Assembly: GCA_002633025.1 (NCBI GenBank)
Contig: NMRB01000421.1
Span: 1-64,000, forward strand
DNA length: 64,000 bases
Origin: Notospermus geniculatus
Taxonomy: Eukaryota; Nemertea; Pilidiophora; Heteronemertea; Lineidae
Direction: 5' to 3'
In this document: one piece after another, positions 1 to 15,895 of the stretch
How the letters are laid out: each line of letters begins with the position of its first letter
Numbering within the stretch: the first letter of the stretch is position 1
Notes under the pieces: model-generated
Seen by the model: the letters and a program-made list of their open reading frames with translations, nothing else
What the model was told of the DNA's origin: nothing
Database searches by the model: none
Made by a program: the position numbers and the translations under genes

Positions 1-375
1 CGGGGGGGGGGGGGGAGGGGGGTTGTCCCCACAATACCTGTAAACCCACTAAGGCTCCCAATACAAACACTTTAGTGTTAAAGTTTATCGAATAAATTTT
101 CAGATATGCTGATGAAGTGTAACGCTCTAAGAGTCTGGTCCTTTGTATAGAAAAACTTTTAGAATGTGAAGTGTGTCCCCTCTTTTGCGACTAAGAGCAG
201 GTTGACACAGTTACATGTAGGCCTACTCTAAGGCAAAGGTGGTCGTCGCGTCATCGATGGCCAAGAAAAATGCGATGGTCTCTTGGTAAACCCTTGACAA
301 GGCAATACATATTCCCTGAGAACAGTTACTATGTATCCATATGATCTAATAATCTACTTTCTGGCATTCGGAAGG
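1..375. other. Non-coding left edge
   Basis: The window opens with a run of G and A of about 22 bases, typical of a low-quality contig end or a homopolymer repeat. No exon with plausible splice sites was recognised here. Confidence 0.4.
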
Positions 376-762
376 TCAGTGATCAGTGAACTTGAGTTTT
401 TTCCTGCCTGACAACCATATATGAAACAGGTTAAGGTCACGCGAATAATCATTTGCACCTGGACTGTTTGTTTTGGGTGACACTACCATGTTCCGTGTTC
501 TCCTTTTGATGAAATGTTTCAGAAGTTGCTCTTCATGCATATTGAGAAAATGTACTGTGTTTTCATTGCCTTGTATGTTGGATTGGCTATCTTTAGGGCC
601 TATAACAGTCGGGTCTGCACTGATGCGAATTACATTTCGAGATTGATGGACTTCCACAGCAATTCCCGAACTGACTTTCTCTTCATGTTTTCTACTTGCA
701 GGTTCAACATCTGATGTTGCTTTCATGAATGAACTCATGGCAATACCGAAATCCTGCTCATT
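376..762 (-). CDS. Unrecognised open frame, possible last exon
   Basis: This minus-strand frame ends in a stop at 376. There is no good ATG at its 5' end, but a candidate acceptor (TTGTACAG) lies just upstream of 762, so it could be a terminal exon of about 128 residues. The first in-frame ATG gives a protein starting MSSFMKATSDVEP. The product is polar and mixed-charge, with no signal peptide or membrane segment. A middle stretch (VIRISADPTVIG, then NIQGNENTVHFL) has the alternating beta/Asn/Gly character of amyloid-type signalling motifs such as RHIM. It lacks the exact I/V-Q-I/V-G core, so that is only a resemblance. No upstream exon was identified and it may not be a gene. Confidence 0.25.
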   Translation of the reverse strand, partial: NEQDFGIAMSSFMKATSDVEPASRKHEEKVSSGIAVEVHQSRNVIRISADPTVIGPKDSQSNIQGNENTVHFLNMHEEQLLKHFIKRRTRNMVVSPKTNSPGANDYSRDLNLFHIWLSGRKKLKFTDH

Positions 763-1255
763 CTGTACAAGTGGTGCCAAGAAGGTTCGAAGATAGAAAG
801 GAGAGAATGCTCAACTCAGAATTATAAAGAACCGATTAAATGGGTTAAATGCTATCTGGTGCTTTATCTTTCTGTATTTTGTTGATGTATGTTCATGTAT
901 TATTTCATTGAGGATTGTGTCAGTTATCAAATACAATGAAGCTAATGCCTTTTACTGTAGATTAAGTTCTGTTGAAAATGGGCAGGTGAAAAGCATTCCT
1001 GCTGTAATTGCATTTACTAGTACCAAAATAGATAAGCGAGTATCTGTTTTTCCTAGTACTCGTTGTCGTGATATCACCCACCGTACATCCCTCTCGGTTT
1101 AATATCGGGCCTCACACTCCCACGCTGTTACATGACGAGCGAGGGCTCTGACTGAACCGAGGGCTCTGAAGATAGATTCAGGATGCCCGTCACACGGTTC
1201 CTGTGATGAGTTGTCAGTTCGTTTGCCATCACCACACAATGTTCAATGGCCTTAG

Positions 1256-1325
1256 AACTTGCAGTTTGCCAAAATGAATGAACCATCAGAACTTGCAGTT
1301 TGCCAGAATGAATGAACCATCAACA
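1256..1325. repeat. Short tandem duplication (about 35 bp x 2)
   Basis: The segment beginning GAACTTGCAGTTTGCCA and running through AATGAATGAACCATCA occurs twice head to tail with one or two changes. It lies in otherwise featureless sequence and has no coding meaning that I can see. Confidence 0.6.
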
Positions 1326-1783
1326 CGAAAATGTCCCGTGTTTCAAAGTTGTGGTTTTAGACTTCACCTCACATGTATACCTCAACGCCATCTAATGGCT
1401 GTAAGGAAAATTAACATTCCACTCTCGACTAAAGCGCGATTCATTATTGGCGCACGGATCCGACGACGAGCGAGGAATCTGAGGATCGTAATTTGTTGGC
1501 GGAAAGGCTTGAAAAAGCACAATGTTCTGTTCGCTACCCATGGTTGTGTTTGTTTTCCGATGTAATTTTCCTTGCTGTGTCATTTATTTGTAAAGGTTAA
1601 AGAACTCATTCTGTTATCTTATGTAAAGATGTTTCATAAATGCTATTAAATTATTATTCAAGATAATATATTCCCGTAAGATTTACTAGCTTTTATTCCT
1701 TATCCGTGCTGCGCCCCCATTCGCTAGATTGTCGAAAAAGAGACTACGGTGCGACCGATTCGCCTGATATTCCCAACATTACA

Positions 1784-1912
1784 GAGTTTTCGCAAAGCCC
1801 CCGAAATGCCAACGCGAACGTATATCCTTTTTTCGGGTGCTCTCTTCGTGGCATCGAACAATGGGTTTGGCTCGCGTTGGCGTTTCGGGGCAATGGTTTG
1901 CGAAAACTCCCT
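1784..1912. mobile_element. MITE family 1 (GAGTTTTCGCAAAGCCCC termini)
   Basis: About 129 bp, with terminal inverted repeats GAGTTTTCGCAAAGCCCC and GTTTGCGAAAACTCCC around a centre that includes TCTTCGTGGCATCGAACAAT. The same ends and centre recur at 31946, 32750, 36456, 49384 and 50614. It has no coding capacity, so it is a non-autonomous inverted-repeat element. The superfamily is not identified. Confidence 0.8.
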
Positions 1913-3269
1913 ATTGACCGAGTACAATGTAAATCGGCCTGCTGCGATCATCTCAAGAAAACATCGAATAAGTGTGTAACATCACATAATATATTTTTCT
2001 TATTTTACACTATATTTCATTATTACAGTGTATATTTCATTATTCGGTTTTGATATATTTGTGGCAAAATATCCCCTGGGCACTTCACAGTGTCTCTGAA
2101 CCTCGCAACAAAACAGAAGCGTTGCCAATAATGAGAACCTCGTAGGCCTAGATGAGTTTTCCGTTGGACTTATGATTCTCGGACTTGTTCAAACCAGTGA
2201 TGATGTTTTCCCCCTCCAAGGTGTAATGCACTACATAAATGATGTAATTCTCTCTGCAGTGATTGTCTTTACTTCGGTTCATATCCCCCGCATGCCATCC
2301 ACGGGCCTGCCTTCGGCTTTGGACCAGCAACTACTCCATTTTGTGGTAGAAATTTGCGGTAACTGAAATATGTAGACCAACAGTTAATGAAATACTATAA
2401 AATCTCGTTTAAGACGTCATGTTAACAGGTATCAAAATTGATTAGTTAGTAGACCAGGGGGGTTATTCACTAAGCCCACGCTAATGTTTGCGTTTTTGCG
2501 TGGTTTGCGGGATCGCTAATTTGGCGTAGCGTGGTATTCACAAAACCCCCCGCAAACTCCACGCTTACACAATGCTATTTGCGGACACGCAAACTGACAT
2601 AATTGACCATTAACTGATTGCGGCCTTCTCCGGATCTTAGTCATTTGCACTCGTCGCTAGGGTAGTTGGCCTACGGTGGGACCAGTAGGTATAGCAGCAT
2701 CATGGAGGCACGTATCAAAATGGAAGGCGCGTTTTACGGAAGTGACTAGAGGTCTCCGTACTCGTTGATAAGGCGATCATTTTTTTATACCTTGGTCCTC
2801 GGGCTTTTTGGACAGACCTCACAGAGAGGAGGGCGGGAAAAAAATAAAAGTAAAATTTTATTTTTCAATATTTTTCAAGTCCTCGCACTGTTTATGACTT
2901 TACTTTTGGAGAGGAGGGTAGAAAAAAATTAAATATTTTTAATGAAAATAAATTTTTATTTTGGAAAAAAATAAAAATGGTCAACCTTGCCATTATGAAT
3001 TACAACTTAAACAGACAGAATTATCCTGATANCCCTTATCGGTATTTCGTGACTGCCGACATAGATGGAGCCACCTAGCGGCAGCAATACGAAAATACTA
3101 CAAAAAAACCATTACAAAATGTACATGTACATAGTACATCGGGTCCATTCGCCGACAACGTAGTTAGTCCCTGGGGTTGGAGGGTGGCGCGCACGGCGAT
3201 GGTGGCGCCGGCTGTCGAGGAAAAGTGAAAATACCGGGCTCCTGGAAATTCGTTAGAAACATCGCTTAC
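1913..3269. other. Non-coding, AT-rich stretch with an assembly N
   Basis: No supported exon. Around 2464-2600 the word GCGTGG and its complement recur, giving a weak inverted repeat. Around 2830-3000 the sequence is A/T-rich. A single N at 3032 marks an assembly join. The missing last hemopexin blade of the adjacent metalloproteinase would be expected in or beyond this stretch, but I could not find it. Confidence 0.5.
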
Positions 3270-7899
<4,630 letters not shown>

Positions 7900-9794
7900 C
7901 CTTGAATTGTTTTATACATGTAGAATTGAGACCTTTTCTGCAGTCCTGTTCCTTTGCTTAGCCCCGTCCGAAGTTTATCAGCCGGGCTTTATAGGTTGTT
8001 CGGATATCTGTCGACGTCGGCGTGTTTGGCCGGAGGTTTTCTTAGGAAACAACCACTCAACCGTTGGCAAGAGTGGGCACTCGTCCACCGGCGTAGGCCT
8101 ATGCAAGATGCAGTACCTTGCGCATTGTACACTCCAAGTTCACGTAAAATGAAGCAGCCGCGAACGATTTTCAAAAAGCATTTTCCACCAATCTTAATAA
8201 TTTTGCTCTGTTTATAAGAAGTCGAAGTCAAAGCACACTAAGAACAGACGATAGTGCCTTAGTGCCACACTGTTGTCTTACAGAAGATTATGTTCGTCCG
8301 GGATTAATATTAGGCCTATCATTGTTTCAATATGCAATCGTTTGATAAAAGTGTCACGGCGAATGGAGAAGCGCACAGATACCAGTAGTTATCTTCACCG
8401 AGCGGAACTTACATGTACGACAATATATAACAAACAACGCTGGTGTGAAGAAGTGACGTTGTGATATTTTTTTATTTTTAGGACTTTTTGCAAAATCCTG
8501 TTAGATGTCCATTCAGTTCCATCGCCACTGCTGATGTGAGTCTCAAGGAACTGGGAGCGCAATGTGACATTCTCATCTCATGAATCAACGGTATTCAACC
8601 ACAACATCCAAGCGATAATTGCTAATAGACGTACATGTACATGTACATGTATAAGTGAAATCCAGTGTAAGTTCATCGAAATAATCGTTAGTATGTGAAC
8701 ATGTATGGTCCACTGATAAGTATGACCCATGAAATCATACCATTTCCGTGCCACAAGTTAGAAATAAACTTGCCTTACATCACATCAAGGTATGGATTTG
8801 AATCACACTGGGCTGCGAACGGAATCATCCCTGCTGACTGTCAACGAAGCCAGCAGTGGATCTGATTCAGAAGTAGAATTCTCTCCTTGGCCCTTGTCAT
8901 TCACCAGTTCCTTCGCCATCACTTTGAACTTGATTTATTGGCCGCCGTACCCTTATTTTATTCTCTCTTTTTTCTCGTCGTACCCTTATGATCATGTCCT
9001 GTATCAGCAACACTAGAACTGCCATCCACCTTGTCTGTAATACACGTACTTGTGTTTGACATACATGTAGTAGTCTCAGTTCAGACATCAGATCATTTTG
9101 TTGAAATTCTTTTGTTTCGCTGTTTTGGTTTGTATACAAACATACATAACACTTCACCACATAGGCCTACATAACGACAAGAGAAAACAAAATAATTTAG
9201 ATAATACATTGAGAAGGGTTAATTATAAAGTTTTGTCATGGTCTACTTCACCGACTCGACATGGGACGTTAACAGTCAATTAGACAACATTGAAAGGCCT
9301 AAAGAGGTGCTCTGCTCAATTAGCTTGAGGGAGTAAACATGTACTCAAGTAAGGGCCTCAGCGTTCATCGGGGACTCATCGGGGTGTCGGCGCTTGTCCA
9401 AGCTGTCAATTACAGAACAAAACGTCTCTGTGTGTTTGGCATCAGTTTGAGATGGCTGTTGCTCAAATAATGATTACATGACAGTTGTTTGGTGACACTA
9501 TGCCTATAAGCATCAGTCCAGTTCAGCTCACCAGAACTTTCTCGGCTGCCATCGCAAAGCGACGACTGTCAGACTCCTTACGTTTCGAACTGTTACATTT
9601 TGCTTCCGTCTTCATTTTTTGCGTGGAGTTCAACTTGGACAAACTTTTACCTCCATCAGTTTATGATTAGGCCGCGACTAAGGACTACGTTCATCTTTCA
9701 CTGTTCACGATACGTGATTCTGGAGAAAACATCGACAGATTTTTCTTGAGCGTTAGACTCTTGAGCAGCCTGTTTTACACCCTTTTTCTTGTAA
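7900..9794. promoter_or_regulatory. Head-to-head intergenic region between MMP and the EGF membrane gene
   Basis: About 1.9 kb separates the MMP start (7899, minus) from the EGF gene start (9795, plus). The same arrangement exists in the second unit (15639-19503), with clear sequence conservation apart from insertions. Frames seen here are broken between the two copies (for example the frame at 9485-9670 shifts at about 18830), so the region is best read as non-coding: promoters and 5' UTR, perhaps shared. No individual motif can be assigned with confidence. Confidence 0.45.
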
Positions 9795-12451
9795 ATGGAT
9801 ACTGAGAGGCAGATTATTCGTCGATGGCAATTGGGACGGCTTGGAATTATCACCCTTATCGTACTGTTGGAGCTCACGAATTGTAAGTATGAGAGTTCGC
9901 CAATGATTTTTACATGCCTGCTTGTAGCACTCGATCTCTGAACATCGTACACTGAAACACTTTTCTTCATCAAAATGACGAACTTAGGTTCGTTTTTATT
10001 ATCACCAAACTGAGTAACTAAATTCGTCAAAATGACAAGTCCCGGTTGGTCATTTTGACGAACATGTTCGTCATTTTGACGAACCCTTGACGAACATAAA
10101 CAAGTGTTCATCAAAATGACAAACGTGGACTTGTCATTTTGAGGAACCCTTGTTTATGTTCGTCGGATTCGTCAAAATGATGAACCTGTTCGTCAAAATG
10201 ACGATAACCTGGACTTGTCATTTTGTCGAATTTACTCAGTTTGGTGATAATAAAAACGAACCTAAGTTCGTCATTTTGATGAAGAAAGGTTTTCCAGTGT
10301 AATAATTCGAATTCAAAATTGATTTTTGCTCTAATATCCTGTTTCATATTTGCAGATACGGTTGGAACTGTCAACAATGGCACCAAGACATCTACACACC
10401 CCTGTCTTTCGGCCCCGTGCCATAATGATGGCGTCTGTGCATCGAATGGTGGTGGAGGTTACAATTGCGTCTGCGCTGCTGGATACAGGGGAAGAACATG
10501 CGCTGAAAGTACGTTGAAGCGAACCACACACGTAACCTTCTCAAGTCCTTGTTGAAGGTCGTTTGATTGTTGTCATAGTTGTCAAATAAAAGGCCGCCCA
10601 GCGCCCACCTACATTTAGCAATGTCTAAAACAGATTGGACTTCAGTTTACAAGTCCACAGTTTATAGGCAGACGATCACTGGGGACTGTCCTCGATCTGT
10701 CGTAGGCCTACATGTATCTATCGGGTGGGCCAAAAAAAACGCATCGAACTTCAAATCTTGATTTCTCAACAACTGTTTATTATAATTCAATGAAATTTGG
10801 TACCGTATAATGTAAAGATGTTTTGTTTCACGTGTGAAATTTTTGCATTGATACCTTTGGTATTGGCACCGTATCACTCATTTTAAAAATCATTGTAAAA
10901 ATGTGTGATTCCGGAATCTAATAAATTATGAAAAATCCCGTCCCGAACTTCAAATTTCTATTTCTCAATAACTATTCATTATAACCCAATGAAAATTAAC
11001 TCAATACTGTTCCGTGGCTATGCTTCTAAAATGTGAAAGTTTCAACACATTATCTTTGGTATTAAGATTGTGGTGCCAAATGTAAAAACCATAGTAATCA
11101 TTCATCATATTTTAGGAGACAATGGTGAAACTTCCAAACGCTCGATTCCAATACGGCGTTATAGTAATGAGCGCCACAGGGTAGATATTAAAGTTATTGG
11201 TTTAAAATTTTTATATATTAGGTGCAATAACATGGAGCAGTGTTAGGCAAAATTTCACTGAGTTGTAGTAAAGCTTTTATGAGAAATGAAAATTTAAAGT
11301 TTGGGAATTTTTCATCCACCCGTATTTCACCGGATTCCGGAATCGCATTTGTTTACAATGATTTTTAAATTGAGTGATACGGTGCTAATTCCAAAGGTAT
11401 CAAGGCAAAAATTTCACACGTTCAACAAAACATCTTTAAATGATACGGTACAAAATTTCATTGAATTATAATGGACACTTTTCGAGAAATAAAGATTTGA
11501 AGTTCGATGCGTTTTTTTTGGCCCACCCGATATAGGCCGAGTATCTAGCCCTGAGATGGAAGTTAGCCTACTCATGAAAACCATGTACCGGTAGGCCGAC
11601 ATGTGCACAGGTGCGGATCCACGATTTCGAAAAAGAGGGGGCGCACGGTGCTAGAAACATTGAAATCTGCGGTGAATTTCAATGATTTGCTCCAAATTTC
11701 AGAAATTCACGGTCAATTTTACAGATTTGTTGGCCGAAAGGGGGGGGGGCGCACCCGGATCCGCGCCTGGTGCACATGTACATGTACACATATATGCACA
11801 TGTACACACCTAGTAAATCTCATCAATTTTATATAGGCGATATGTTGGTGTGCAGACCTTTGTGAATATTCTGAGTACGTAGGACTATTCCGTGATCACA
11901 TTTATTTTACTTTTGTTTCAGAGAATGAGTTTATGCTGAGCCCGCTTGTGCTGTACACCGTACTAGGCGTCTCCACTGCCGCCCTACTGTTGATTAGCAT
12001 TCTCATAATCTTGTGGAGAAAGCACGATAAAAAAGGAGAACTCGGGTCAAGACGAACAATAGAGGGCGTCATCATTCCGGAGATTTTAGGATCACCAAAC
12101 CGTCCAATTAGGAGCGTGCTTGTCAACGCTGACCAGCCTGATCTCGTGAAATCTCTCTCATCTGATCACCAGGATCCCGTGAAGTCGGACGACGATCATG
12201 ACGCCACTAGATCAGGGGATCTGGGGCCTCGTCCGCTGTTGGGTTCTGGTGGTAGCTCGGAGTCGACAGGAGAAGCATCGGAGAAGAGAAAGTCTGTCAG
12301 TTGGGGATACGTCAAGTACAGGTACTGCAGCCCGGATGACATACACAGTACGAGTGAACGGTTCTCGTACGCAGCACTGAGACACATTCCTTCGGTCAGC
12401 ACCATATCGTGCATCTCCTATCAGAAACGAATGGACATTGTGCGCATGTGA
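9795..12451 (+). CDS. Single-pass membrane protein with one EGF domain, copy 1
   Basis: Three exons (9795-9882, 10356-10508, 11922-12451) join in frame to 771 bases, 256 residues. The N-terminus MDTERQIIRRWQLGRLG is followed by a hydrophobic run (about 16-27), a signal peptide or anchor. Exon 2 is a complete EGF domain with six cysteines (46, 51, 57, 67, 69, 78) in the C-PC-C-C-C-C pattern, ending GYRGRTC. An N-glycosylation sequon NGT is at 37. Exon 3 encodes a transmembrane helix (about 86-111, ending ILIILWRK) and a 145-residue cytoplasmic tail rich in Ser and charged residues, with a basic KRKSVS that could be phosphorylated. I do not recognise the family beyond EGF. A membrane-tethered ligand or adhesion role is possible but unproven. 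The start is the only ATG giving a signal-like sequence in phase with exon 2, and it is identical in copy 2. Confidence 0.85.
9949..10301. mobile_element. Inverted-repeat element built of TTCGTCAAAATGAC words, intron 1 of EGF copy 1
   Basis: The termini ACACTG(A/G)AAA and their complement enclose about 350 bp. The outer arms contain TTCATCAAAATGACGAACTT, and the centre repeats TTCGTCAAAATGAC in both orientations. The second EGF gene lacks it at the same intron position (near 19640), so it inserted after the duplication. Confidence 0.8.
10721..11530. mobile_element. Large inverted-repeat element, intron 2 of EGF copy 1
   Basis: About 810 bp with ends TCGGGTGGGCCAAAAAAAAC and its complement, arms of roughly 190 bp, and internal degenerate repeats of GAACTTCAAAT-type sequence. 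There is no long open frame. TA-rich flanks fit a Tc1/mariner-like or ISL2EU-like non-autonomous element, a superfamily guess only. It is absent from the second EGF gene. Confidence 0.75.
11609..11771. mobile_element. hAT-like MITE (CAGGTGCGGATCCACG ends), copy 1
   Basis: The inverted ends CAGGTGCGGATCCA and TGGATCCGCGCCTG-like sequence surround a G-rich margin and an AATTTCAATGATTTG-type centre. It is present at the equivalent place in the second EGF gene (20327-20482), so it predates the local duplication. A longer relative lies at 24223-24501. Confidence 0.65.
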
Positions 12452-13873
12452 ATTTTCATGAACAGGAACCGCGAGTTAAGCAAACTGCCGTCATAGGTGT
12501 CGATGTTTAGGAGACAAAAAGGTCATACGAACTTCATAAGACAATATTCTTAGCAAACTCATGGGTATCTAATTTTGGCTGGATATCACTGTAGATGAAT
12601 ATTTCAAACTTGTACATGGATTTGGTGGAAAAATTGTAGGCTAAGTCGTGAAACAAACGATTTATTTTTAAAAAGTCGTTCGTTGTTTTTGTTTATAAAC
12701 AAGCCTATTACGGAAGGCGCTGGTGTTTGGCCTCGGGGAATTCAGGCAAATTAATTCCCTTTGAGGTGGATGGAGGTGTGGCGGTACATACCGATCAAAA
12801 CTGTTCGACTTTCTGTTCGAACCTACGTATTGTGAATGATCTTCGTATCATCTGTTGCTACACATACATGTAAAAGAATGAGTTGAAGTAGCCTAACTCA
12901 CCTGATGAAGGGTTAGTAATGGTATCACAGCGCGTCGAACTTCTCAAGTGATGAAAAGGGTCAGGCGGCCATTTTTTACTGAAGCATGTAGTGTGCCGCT
13001 GAGATCACGTGATTCAATATGACCAATCAGAAGGCGTCCTCGAAAATAACCTCGAAAATTTCTCAAAAAATCGTTAAAAAACTCGAAGTCGGTGAAATAA
13101 TTAAAATTTCTTTATTCGGGACAGGCTTTGACCTCCAAATGTGCATCAATAGTCAACGGATTGAAAATGAACCTGCGAGGAAAAATCGGGACAAAATTGA
13201 ACAATGCTAAAAGTGTGATTACATGTAATTTACTGGTGATAATGCCTAGGCCAGCTAATCAAAAACGAAATGATGTCAGAACTTCCTCGATTGCTGGATG
13301 AACAGAGTCTCCATCATTCCCAGGACACACGTGCCATAATATCACAATTCCACCATACATGTAGAGTGCTAACTGTATGCGCTGTAGCATCCATCCACGA
13401 CTAACTGCTCGGCAATCAATACATTTTGACCGCCTTCCTCTAAACCCATTTCATGCTATTTCGAGTAAATCGCCTGGCCTTGAGAATCTTGGCAGTTAGT
13501 AGAGAGGCAGAAACCCGAAATGGCAAAATCAAAATCATTTTGTAGTACAGAGTGGCATCCACCGTGGATAGTTGGCCCGTGGGGTGGTGCATTGGGCCTG
13601 GGTGGATGCCACCTCAGATTTTTCCTTTTAAGCCTGTTTTGACCCTTTTTGTGCAAAAATGGATATTTCTAAAACGACTCATATTTCGGGGGTAGGCCAA
13701 ACCAAAATGCCTCTATCTCCGGAAGTTTTTAAGGTAGGAGAACAAACTAACCATCAAAATGAAGCTTGGCGTGTATGCTGTTCAATTTATTTATCAAAAA
13801 TCACAATATGCCTTTCGGCTGGGGGTGACAAGGGTCACAATACAGACCGACCCTTCAACCCCCCAAAAATGAN
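12452..13873. other. Downstream flank of EGF copy 1 and junction of the tandem duplication
   Basis: The sequence to about 13497 is homologous to 21171-22221. Homology stops there, and 13498-13872 is unique up to the N at 13873, after which the sequence restarts inside MMP exon 5. No exon is supported in the unique part. This is the breakpoint or assembly join between the two units. Confidence 0.7.
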
Positions 13874-15638
13874 CCAGGTCCGATACATCACCCCAGTATT
13901 TGAATGCCTCAAAGATAGCCCGCCTGTTTGAGAAAGAAATGGTTAAATTAACGTGTTTTAACAAAAGGCTTTTCATCCAGGTCCCTCTCCTTCATTGTGA
14001 AGGATGAAATGTAAAAGGGAAATGATGGGGACGTGATATCTTATGTCAGTAGGAATGTTGATGTAACCATCGTAGAATCGACGAAAAAGCACGTCATCGG
14101 CAGCCTACATACATGTACATGTAGGTGAGATTCGCTACCCGCCATCTTTTTGGGTCCTGTGGCAACGCCAGGAAACTCCAAGTTACACATGCGCACTCAT
14201 TGGCAATTTGTCTGATCGGAAGCGTAATGCATTTTCTAATGTAATCTTGGCCCACCAGTTCAAGTACGCATGCGGGAGTACCACGGCAACGATTCAAAAT
14301 GGCTGCCAGCGATATGGCCTGTAGACTCTTACCTTTGGGTGCCCTGGTCCAAATCTGGCGAAAAGTTGTGGAATTTGTAGGTCAAAAATTTCTTGGTCCA
14401 CTTTGAACCTAAAGTCAAAAGTGAAAATATGAGCATTTCCACAGATGATGCCAGCAAATGGATTCCATTTCTCGACTCATTTTTGTTTTATATGACGAAA
14501 AGGCCGTTGGTGATAGTGAAATACATGTACCGTAGCCTTGGTGTGGACACATTGTAATTTAGTCACTTGACCAACTAACTTCCTACCTGTTGCTTTAAAT
14601 GACTGGGCAATTTCACCTCCGTCATCGAAAGCTGGACCAAATTCATCGCCCTCGGGCCTATCTAGCGTCAGGTCCCCTCCCTCCGGATCTTGATCAGGCA
14701 CCCCGCATCTAGGTTTGGTCATCCAATCCAATGTCTCCTCATTCAGGAGACCAGTTTCCTCGAGACCAACCATCTTCTGAAATTGCCTAATACGGAAATA
14801 CATGTACCCTTTGTTATGGTTGCCGTGTTAAAGCAGGCGTTTTATGGACTTCTTTAAACATTGAATCGAGAGCTGGAGCCCCAAGACGGCATAATATTCG
14901 CTCTTACGTACAAACAAGATTGGGCAAAATTTTGATTGACTTAAGCCCCAGTCACATATCCACTCTGGGGCCCGTACGGCGAGTAAAAACAGACATTTTG
15001 GCCAATTTCTACGGTGCCCAGTTTGATCCAGTCTAATTTCCACTTGTCCATAAGGCGATTTCGGCATAATTCATCTTAGATCCCTGTTTCAGTCTCTAAA
15101 ATCCACTGCAAGCCGCTGGGTGGGGAAAATCGTACGGGGCCCGGTGGATTTGTGACGTAGGCTTAACTCAACGGCCCGGTCTCTCAGGCTTACTTTATTC
15201 CGAATCGTCTTGATTCATCACTGTGTTGGATATTTGAGCCAGGTTTCCGACGCCGAAGGTAGCCGAACTTCTCGAGGTATGTCTGAAGCGGAAGAAATGG
15301 AGATTCACCAAGTGCGACACGCTTTTCTCCATGTTCGGACCAGAAAAAGAGCAATCGACCTTCCAAGCGGATCGGAAAATTGTTGATTTTCAATTCGTTA
15401 AAATATTAGAAGATGGATACTAAAATATACTCACGTCAGGATTGAGGCCTATTGGTACACCATCGGACCCCCATCCCTTGCGAACAGCCCCGGTTCCCTC
15501 ACTCTTACCGGGACCTCTGCGCTGCGGGATTTCTGAACCTCCACGCCTCGGGATTCCTGAGCCTCCGCCGCGGCCCGGGGGCATCGAAAATGCTCCTGCC
15601 ACTAAAACCAGGCAAATGACGGAGCAAATCCACTTCAT
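13874..15638 (-). pseudogene. MMP-like: 5' fragment of a second MMP copy, cut by an assembly N
   Basis: Exons 1-4 (15435-15638, 15194-15282, 14587-14786, 14333-14408) and the start of exon 5 (13874-13923) match the first MMP exon for exon, with open frame and intact splice sites. They give a signal peptide (MKWICSVICLVLVAGAFSM), prodomain, cysteine switch PRCGVPD, and the beginning of the catalytic domain. The zinc-binding exon, hinge and hemopexin exons are not present. The break falls exactly at the N at 13873, so this may be a real gene whose remainder was lost in assembly rather than a true pseudogene. Exon 1 is one codon shorter than in copy 1. Confidence 0.8.
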
Positions 15639-15895
15639 CCTTGAATTGTTTTATAGAATTGAAACTTTTTCTGCCTATTCCGTCGCTTAGCCCTGTCCGA
15701 AGTTTATCAGCCAGGGTTTATAGTTTGTTCTGATATCTGTCGACGTCGGCCGGATGCTTTCTTAGAAAACAACCACTCAACCGTTGGCAACAGAGGGCAC
15801 CCGTCCACCGGGGTAGGCCTATGCAAGATACAATATCTGCATTGTATACTTCAAGTTCACGTAAAATGAAGCAACCACGAACGATTTTCAACAAG

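Noticed and set aside
9485-9670. Plus-strand frame upstream of EGF exon 1, present in both units
   Set aside because: A one-base deletion near 18830 shifts the frame in the second copy, and the true start at 9795 gives a signal peptide in phase. Probably 5' UTR.
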